Position numbers and translations under genes: made by a program. DNA of 9,574 nucleotides, from the NCBI GenBank assembly GCA_031278135.1, contig JAITKY010000137.1:1-9574 (forward strand). The letters run 5' to 3'. Source of the stretch: Prevotellaceae bacterium. GTDB taxonomy: Bacteria; Bacteroidota; Bacteroidia; Bacteroidales; UBA932. Within the stretch, counting starts at the first letter, position 1; the number at the start of each line of letters is the position of its first letter. Positions 5,641-9,574 of this stretch are shown one piece after another. The notes beneath the pieces were generated by a model. It was not told the DNA's origin, did no database searches, and saw only the letters and a list, made by a program, of their open reading frames with translations.

Positions 5641-6879
5641 TTATTCTTTTCTAATAGTTTTGTCGGGACTGATTTTCGTGATGACCATCGTTGGAATCGT
5701 CTGCGACAGAGTGATAAACACAAACGAGCAAACATTCAGCACGATTATGTTCAACAGATTAATATTCACAGGAGCGGTCGAAAAAAAATAAGTTTCGGGG
5801 TTAAGATGTATGATTCCAAAACAATATTGAAGCACGCACAGCGACACGCCAAAAATATTTCCATACACAAGTCCTCGCAGCACAATCATCGACGACCTGT
5901 AAATAAATATCTTACGGATACTGAAATCCGTCATGCCCATCGATTTGAGGATTCCTATCATCGATATTTTTTCCAGGAGCATAATCAGCAGACCCGAAAT
6001 CATGTTGAAACCGGCGACCACAATCATGATAATCAGGATAATCAACACATTCATATCGAGTATGGCGAGCCAGTTGAATATTTCGGGAAAAGCATTTCGC
6101 AGAGTTGTCACTTCGAGTCTTGAGCCGTCGTCGAAAGTCAGATAACCGGCTATATTGTCGATTGTTTCGTAAGATTTATCCATATCGTCGGAATTGTTGA
6201 GCATTATTTCCATTCCTGAGATTTGATTGTCGGTCCAGCGGTTAAGTCGCCGGATGTGCCTGATGTCGCAGATGACAAACGTTTTATCCATCTCTTCGAA
6301 ATAAGTGTTATAGAGACCGGCGATTTTGAAACGTCGCACTCTCACGGGGTCCTGAACGAAATACATTTCGAACGAATCGCCGGTCTTCAGATTCAGCATG
6401 TTCGACAGAGTTTTGGAAATCAGCACACTGTCCGACGGCGTTGTTTCGTTGACCGGAAATATACCGCCATCGACCAGATATTGCTCGAAAAACGACCAGT
6501 CGAAATCCGCTCCGACGCCTTTAAGGACAACACCTTGAATATCGCTGTTAGCCCGAATAATTCCGCCTTTGTAGGCATATTGCTGAATATGTTCCACTTC
6601 GGGCAAAACAGCAATAGAATTATAGAAATCGTAATCGTTTTGAATCGGCGGAGTATCAAACGAATAGTTCGAATCGAGATTGGCGATGCGAAGATGAGAA
6701 TTGAAACCAGAAATCTTATCTTTAAGTTGAATTTTGAAGCCCGACAATACCGACATCGCAACAATCATCACCGCAACGCTTAATGCAACGCTGAACACGG
6801 CAATACGAGTCATCACCTTCACCGGCTTACTGTCGCTGCTAAAAGACAGTTTCTTTGCAATAAAAAATTCTATATTCAA
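5641..6879 (-). CDS. LolC/LolE-type FtsX-family ABC transporter permease
   Basis: The protein has 412 residues with the LolC/E layout: a cytoplasmic N-terminus (MNIEFFIAKKL), TM1 at about 26-48, a large periplasmic MacB-PCD-like domain at about 49-268, then three helices at about 271-301, 329-355 and 373-396. GLLIMLLEKISMIGILKSMG at about 296-315 is the characteristic FtsX-domain segment linking TM2 to the coupling helix. Such permeases work with a LolD-type ATPase to extract lipoproteins from the inner membrane for transfer to LolA. Bacteroidetes usually carry single LolE-like proteins of about 400-415 residues. No ATPase gene is adjacent, so it must act in trans. The gene starts 65 bases after the aminotransferase stop and may be read from the same transcript. 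Its substrate is inferred from the family. Confidence 0.85.
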   Translation of the reverse strand: MNIEFFIAKKLSFSSDSKPVKVMTRIAVFSVALSVAVMIVAMSVLSGFKIQLKDKISGFNSHLRIANLDSNYSFDTPPIQNDYDFYNSIAVLPEVEHIQQYAYKGGIIRANSDIQGVVLKGVGADFDWSFFEQYLVDGGIFPVNETTPSDSVLISKTLSNMLNLKTGDSFEMYFVQDPVRVRRFKIAGLYNTYFEEMDKTFVICDIRHIRRLNRWTDNQISGMEIMLNNSDDMDKSYETIDNIAGYLTFDDGSRLEVTTLRNAFPEIFNWLAILDMNVLIILIIMIVVAGFNMISGLLIMLLEKISMIGILKSMGMTDFSIRKIFIYRSSMIVLRGLVYGNIFGVSLCVLQYCFGIIHLNPETYFFSTAPVNINLLNIIVLNVCSFVFITLSQTIPTMVITKISPDKTIRKE

Positions 6880-6944
6880 TTCATTGTGTTTATGACAGTT
6901 ATTTGTAACTCTTCGATTTACCTTCCAACTTCATAAACCGGAAA

Positions 6945-8114
6945 CTAAGAGTTAAAAGTTATTTTACTTACTCTTTCGATTGCTTCTTTGAAGTTTTTTT
7001 GTTTTGTACAGAGCGAGATACGTACAAAACGTTCGCCTGTGCTTCCGAAAATGAAACTTGGAGTGATAAATACCCGCGCTTCGTTCAATATCTTGTTGCT
7101 CAACCACTCGCCCGATGGCATAGTCGCCGGTATTTTGCACCACAAGAACAGTCCGACTTGATTTTTGTCGAAAGTCAAGCCGAGTTTTGTTGCGAGTTCT
7201 TCGGCTAATTTGCGGCGTTCGCGATATTCTTCGTTACGTTTAATGTGCCATTCATCGCTGTTTTCGAGAGCCTTAACAGCGGCACGCTGAATGCCCAGAA
7301 AGATTCCCGAATCCATATTGCTCTTGAATTTCATGATTGAATCGATATAGTCTTTTTCGCCGATAACCCAGCCGACACGCCAGCCTGCCATGTTGTGCGA
7401 TTTACTTAACGAGTTCATTTCCAGAGCCGCTTCTTTTGCGCCCTCGTATGTCAAGATGCTTTTATATTCGTCGTTAAGCACCAGACTGTAAGGATTATCG
7501 TTGACCAGCAGGAATTTGTTTTTCCGTGCGAGGGCAATCAGACGGGTGTACGTTTCGTCGGTTGCACGCACGCCGGTCGGCATGTTAGGGAAACACGACC
7601 ACATCAGTTTCACTTTCGACAAATCCTGCGATTCGAGTTCGTCGAAATCGATTTGCCAGCCTGCGTCTTCTTTCAGCTTATAATTCCGGATTTTAGCGCC
7701 GGCGAGCAGCGTCACCGAAGCGTAAGTGGGATAACCCGGATCGGGAACCAGAACTTCGTCGCCTTCGTTCACAAACGACATGGTTATGTGCATAATACCC
7801 TCTTTCGAACCGGCAAGTGGAAGGACTTCCGATGCCGGATCGGATTTGACGCCGAAGGTTTTTTCGTACCATGCCGATATTGCCCGGCGTAGTTCCAAAT
7901 CGCCTCGATAGGGTTGATAACCATGTGAATCGTCGCGTAATGCGATTTCGTGCAACTTGTCGACAGTTTCGTCCGACGGTCGCAAATCGGGGCTTCCGAT
8001 ACCCAGATTTATAACGGGTAATCCGGTTTTATTCATCTCTGCAATTTCTGCATTTTTCTTTGAAAAGTAATATTCCTGAATACTTCCTAATCTATTGGCT
8101 TCTTTAATTATCAT
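6945..8114 (-). CDS. PLP-dependent class I/II aminotransferase of the phenylalanine gene cluster
   Basis: The protein has 389 residues with the fold-type I layout. Features are GIGSPD at 38-43 (substrate-arm region), YQPYRGDLELRRAI at about 66-79, PDPGYPTY at about 124-131, FPNMPTG at 175-181 (N177 for PLP), D206 and Y209 in NDNPYS, the Schiff-base lysine K238 in SLSKSHNMAGWRVGW, and R246. Relatives in Bacteroidetes commonly sit between pheA and the DAHP synthase and tyrA genes. The likely role is therefore transamination of phenylpyruvate or 4-hydroxyphenylpyruvate with glutamate, the step after PheA. Automatic annotation often calls this branch LL-diaminopimelate aminotransferase, which cannot be ruled out. 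It begins 20 bases after the pheA stop behind an A-rich leader. The usual downstream aroG-like and tyrA genes are absent; a permease gene follows instead. Confidence 0.8.
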   Translation of the reverse strand: MIIKEANRLGSIQEYYFSKKNAEIAEMNKTGLPVINLGIGSPDLRPSDETVDKLHEIALRDDSHGYQPYRGDLELRRAISAWYEKTFGVKSDPASEVLPLAGSKEGIMHITMSFVNEGDEVLVPDPGYPTYASVTLLAGAKIRNYKLKEDAGWQIDFDELESQDLSKVKLMWSCFPNMPTGVRATDETYTRLIALARKNKFLLVNDNPYSLVLNDEYKSILTYEGAKEAALEMNSLSKSHNMAGWRVGWVIGEKDYIDSIMKFKSNMDSGIFLGIQRAAVKALENSDEWHIKRNEEYRERRKLAEELATKLGLTFDKNQVGLFLWCKIPATMPSGEWLSNKILNEARVFITPSFIFGSTGERFVRISLCTKQKNFKEAIERVSKITFNS

Positions 8115-8134
8115 TGTATTTTTTTTTAATAATA

Positions 8135-8965
8135 TTAAACTTCCGATGGTAATTCTCCTTTTTTATATTCTCCATATATCGATAATCCCGAAACGTGCCT
8201 GACGATTTCGGAAATCGAAGCGTCATAATTAGCCGAATTATCCCATTCGACATCAACGTGAAACGAATACCGGTATGGTTGACCGAGTATCGGAACAGAC
8301 TGTATTTTAGATACATTAACATCATTACGCGCAAATATCGACAGCGCTTCTGCCAACGATCCGGGCTGATGACGAACTTGAAACGACAGCGACGCTTTAT
8401 TGCTGCCCGAAACCGAATGATGATTTTTAGACAGGATAATGAACCGGGTATAATTTTTTTTAATCGTTTCGATGCCTTCTTTAAGTATTTCGAGATTATA
8501 CATTTGCGCCGCGACGTTTCCGGCGACGGCGGCAGTATCGGCGAGCTGGTTTTCGTATATCTTTTTTGCCGACTCGGCAGTGTCTTCTGTTTCGGTAATC
8601 ATCACGTTTTTAGGTAATGTACTGAGATATTCGGCGCATTGACGCAAGGCTATCGGATGCGAAATGATATGTCGCAAATTATTGATTTCCACGCCTTTCA
8701 ACGCCATAAGATTCATTTTGATGCGCAGATAAACTTCGCCTATTATCCTCAATCTGAACTCGTCGAGATATCCGTAGTTTTGCAACAGACTGCCTGCGAT
8801 AGTGTTTTCTATCGCCATGATACCGTAATCGGCTTCGCCGGAATCGACTTTCCCGCACAACAATCTGAATGTGTCACACTCAATAAGACCTATGTCTTCA
8901 CCGAAAAATCTGCAAGCTGCTTCGTCATGAAACGCTCCGGCTATTCCCTGTATTGCTATTCTCAT
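8135..8965 (-). CDS. pheA: Prephenate dehydratase, monofunctional, with C-terminal ACT domain
   Basis: I chose ATG at 8965, giving 276 residues starting MRIAIQGIAGAFHDEAA, which matches the usual start (KIAIQG..GSYHD in Bacteroidetes relatives). The frame stays open to 9046, but the extra 27 residues look unlike any PheA. The dehydratase domain (about 1-185) has IENTIAGSLLQNY at about 52-64, ISHPIALRQC at about 101-110 and the catalytic TRF at 173-175 in NYTRFIILS. The ACT domain (about 189-265) has PGSLAEAL and KIQSVPILG, corresponding to the GALV and ESRP motifs that bind phenylalanine in family members, in Bacteroidetes-like form. The enzyme converts prephenate to phenylpyruvate and is normally feedback-inhibited by phenylalanine. 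There is no chorismate mutase domain. It is the first gene of the minus-strand housekeeping block. Confidence 0.92.
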   Translation of the reverse strand: MRIAIQGIAGAFHDEAACRFFGEDIGLIECDTFRLLCGKVDSGEADYGIMAIENTIAGSLLQNYGYLDEFRLRIIGEVYLRIKMNLMALKGVEINNLRHIISHPIALRQCAEYLSTLPKNVMITETEDTAESAKKIYENQLADTAAVAGNVAAQMYNLEILKEGIETIKKNYTRFIILSKNHHSVSGSNKASLSFQVRHQPGSLAEALSIFARNDVNVSKIQSVPILGQPYRYSFHVDVEWDNSANYDASISEIVRHVSGLSIYGEYKKGELPSEV

Positions 8966-8972
8966 TCTTAAT

Positions 8973-9086
8973 TCATTTAAATTTGATACACATATATTTG
9001 AAAAAAAATTTGTTTTCAAATAATTCCTGCAACATGTTAACATCATTTTTGTTTCGCCTTACGTTTATTAATCTATTCATTTTCAT
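8973..9086 (-). CDS. Candidate Phe-rich leader ORF upstream of pheA
   Basis: ATG at 9086 (or 9080) opens 37 codons ending in TGA at 8975-8973, 7 bases before the pheA ATG and in a different frame. It contains five phenylalanines, at residues 23, 27, 28, 29 and 36, including an FFF run (codons TTT TTT TTC at 9008-9000) that lies in the loop and right arm of a 10-bp hairpin. This resembles pheL-type leader peptides in position and composition. However, the DNA is AT-rich, so Phe and Lys codons are expected often, and there is no room for a terminator between it and pheA. If functional it would act by translational coupling rather than classical attenuation. Confidence 0.3.
   Translation of the reverse strand: MKMNRLINVRRNKNDVNMLQELFENKFFFKYMCIKFK
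8995..9022 (-). promoter_or_regulatory. 10-bp hairpin in the pheA leader, overlapping the FFF codons
   Basis: TATTTGAAAA (8995-9004) and TTTTCAAATA (9013-9022) are perfect complements around an 8-base loop. In the minus-strand transcript the hairpin ends 29 bases before the pheA ATG and spans the Phe codons of the leader ORF. It has few GC pairs and no U-run after it, so it is not a terminator. It could influence pheA translation. Confidence 0.35.
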
Positions 9087-9121
9087 ATAATAACATCCAT
9101 GAACATCGTATTTTCCGACTG

Positions 9122-9129
9122 CAAATTTA
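9122..9129 (-). promoter_or_regulatory. Candidate -7 box (TAAATTTG) for pheA
   Basis: The minus strand reads TAAATTTG, matching TAnnTTTG. It lies 157 bases upstream of the pheA ATG and about 55 bases from the left end of the insertion sequence. I see no TTTG at the -33 position, so support is partial. It would give a transcript of roughly 150 leader bases containing the Phe-rich ORF and hairpin. Confidence 0.4.
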
Positions 9130-9158
9130 CACTGTTTTTTTTAATTAACGATTTTTTT

Positions 9159-9183
9159 GTGAGAGTGGTGAGTGAGTGATGAG
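9159..9183. repeat. Short GTGAG-rich low-complexity tract beside the IS end
   Basis: The plus strand carries GTGAG at 9159-9163, 9168-9172 and 9172-9176, followed by GATGAG, a purine/GT-rich stretch with no C on this strand. It directly precedes the apparent left end of the insertion sequence. It may be an expanded target-site region or simple-sequence slippage. Confidence 0.4.
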
Positions 9184-9574
9184 TGTCATGTCCTGAAATA
9201 AGTATACAGACAAAAGGAGTAAAAAGTATGACAAAAAGAGTAAAAACGCATAATCGGTACAGTATTTGCTTTAAATAAAAAGTAGTTCAGGAAGTGTCAT
9301 CTGGATCGAGCATAAGTGAAGTAAATCGTCGTTATGGAATCAAAGGTGGTGCGACAGTTCAAAGCTGGATAAAGAAATTTGGGCGGGAAGACTTGTTAAA
9401 CAAAGTAGTAAGAATAGAAATGAAAGGAGAAAAAGACAGATTAAAAACAGTTAGAAGGCTAAATCTTTTATTGAGGTGCTATGAAAAATACAATTACCTT
9501 TGTAGGATTAAAAACGGATAAAAAATGGGACGCAAAAGACTAGAACGCCCGAGTACGGAGATTTTATTTTCGAC
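9184..9574 (+). mobile_element. IS3-like insertion sequence, left part only, truncated by window edge
   Basis: The presumed left terminal sequence begins TGTCATGTCCTGAAATA at 9184, in the form (5'-TG, CCTGAAATA) I associate with IS3-family ends. It is followed by an AGGAG ribosome binding site (9215-9219) and the OrfA start at 9228. The boundary is a judgement: the right inverted repeat, target duplication and OrfB lie outside the window. The inserted element reads opposite to all neighbouring genes and ends close to the pheA promoter region. The OrfA gene is damaged, so this copy probably cannot move by itself. Confidence 0.6.
9228..9521 (+). pseudogene. Broken IS3-type transposase OrfA (helix-turn-helix protein)
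   Basis: ATG at 9228 starts MTKRVKTHNRYSICFK, then TAA at 9276-9278 interrupts the frame exactly where OrfA relatives have FKLKVVQEV. A single T-to-A change of a TTA leucine codon would explain it. The frame then continues with KVVQEVSSGSSISEVNRRYG and WIKKFGREDLLNKVVRIEMK, a textbook OrfA helix-turn-helix segment. After KDRLK the similarity stops. An extra A in the run at 9443-9447 would restore QLEG in the next frame, so a frameshift there is likely, and that frame soon meets more stops. A GTG at 9294 could start a 75-residue product lacking the N-terminal part. No OrfB is present in the window. Confidence 0.75.

Noticed and set aside
6223..6783. A 186-codon plus-strand open frame
   Set aside because: It lies wholly opposite the well-supported permease gene, has no recognisable domain and reads like antisense of its codons.
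6897..6953. Inverted repeats (AGTTA/TAACT at 6897-6910; AACTCTT/AAGAGTT at 6907-6953) as a terminator after the aminotransferase
   Set aside because: One stem is only 5 bp and the other has a 33-base loop; neither is followed by a U-run, so the permease gene is probably still co-transcribed.
8104..8334. A 76-codon minus-strand frame overlapping the 3' end of pheA
   Set aside because: It shares DNA with the ACT domain in another frame and has no domain signal; pheA explains the region.
8195..8617. A 140-codon plus-strand open frame opposite pheA
   Set aside because: It is a shadow of a clear pheA coding region; there is no start context or family resemblance.
1..9574. CRISPR array, phage att site or replication origin
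   Set aside because: No regularly spaced repeats, no DnaA-box cluster and no integrase were seen on either strand.

Overview
The window looks like a chromosomal segment of a low-GC Bacteroidetes (Bacteroidales-like) bacterium. The basis is TAnnTTTG-type promoter boxes, few Shine-Dalgarno sequences with A-rich leaders instead, the style of the PheA and aminotransferase proteins, and a LolE-like permease of the size seen in that phylum. The phylum call is an inference from reading, not a database result. All intact genes lie on the minus strand, so transcription runs from high to low coordinates.

Right end (about 9184-9574): the left part of an IS3-like insertion sequence on the plus strand. 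Its OrfA is broken by an in-frame stop and then loses the family pattern. It sits just upstream of the phenylalanine genes.

Housekeeping block (9086-5641, minus): a possible Phe-rich leader ORF, pheA (prephenate dehydratase with ACT domain), a class I/II aminotransferase typical of Bacteroidetes aromatic-amino-acid operons, and a LolC/LolE-type permease. By eye this block is richer in GC than the genes to its left.

Spacer (5640-5305): 336 bases with a good -7 promoter box, short dyads and two tiny ORFs, leading into an orphan MntA-type minimal nucleotidyltransferase (5304-4891). No HepT partner is visible.

Nucleotide-sugar operon (4721-1, minus): five genes packed with gaps of 3, 0 and 3 bases and a final 1-base overlap. 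They are a TviB/WbpO-type UDP-HexNAc 6-dehydrogenase, a WbpE/WlbC-type aminotransferase, a WbpD/WlbB-type N-acetyltransferase, a WbpB/WlbA-type 3-dehydrogenase, and the first 231 codons of an LhgO-type L-2-hydroxyglutarate oxidase. The first four can make UDP-2,3-diacetamido-2,3-dideoxy-glucuronic acid, a precursor for O-antigen or capsule. A 2-epimerase (WbpI) that would give the mannuronic form is not in the window.

The most interesting point is the fifth gene. Characterised WbpB/WlbA enzymes can recycle their NADH by reducing 2-oxoglutarate to 2-hydroxyglutarate. An LhgO translationally coupled to WbpB would oxidise that by-product back to 2-oxoglutarate, making the operon a self-contained redox loop.
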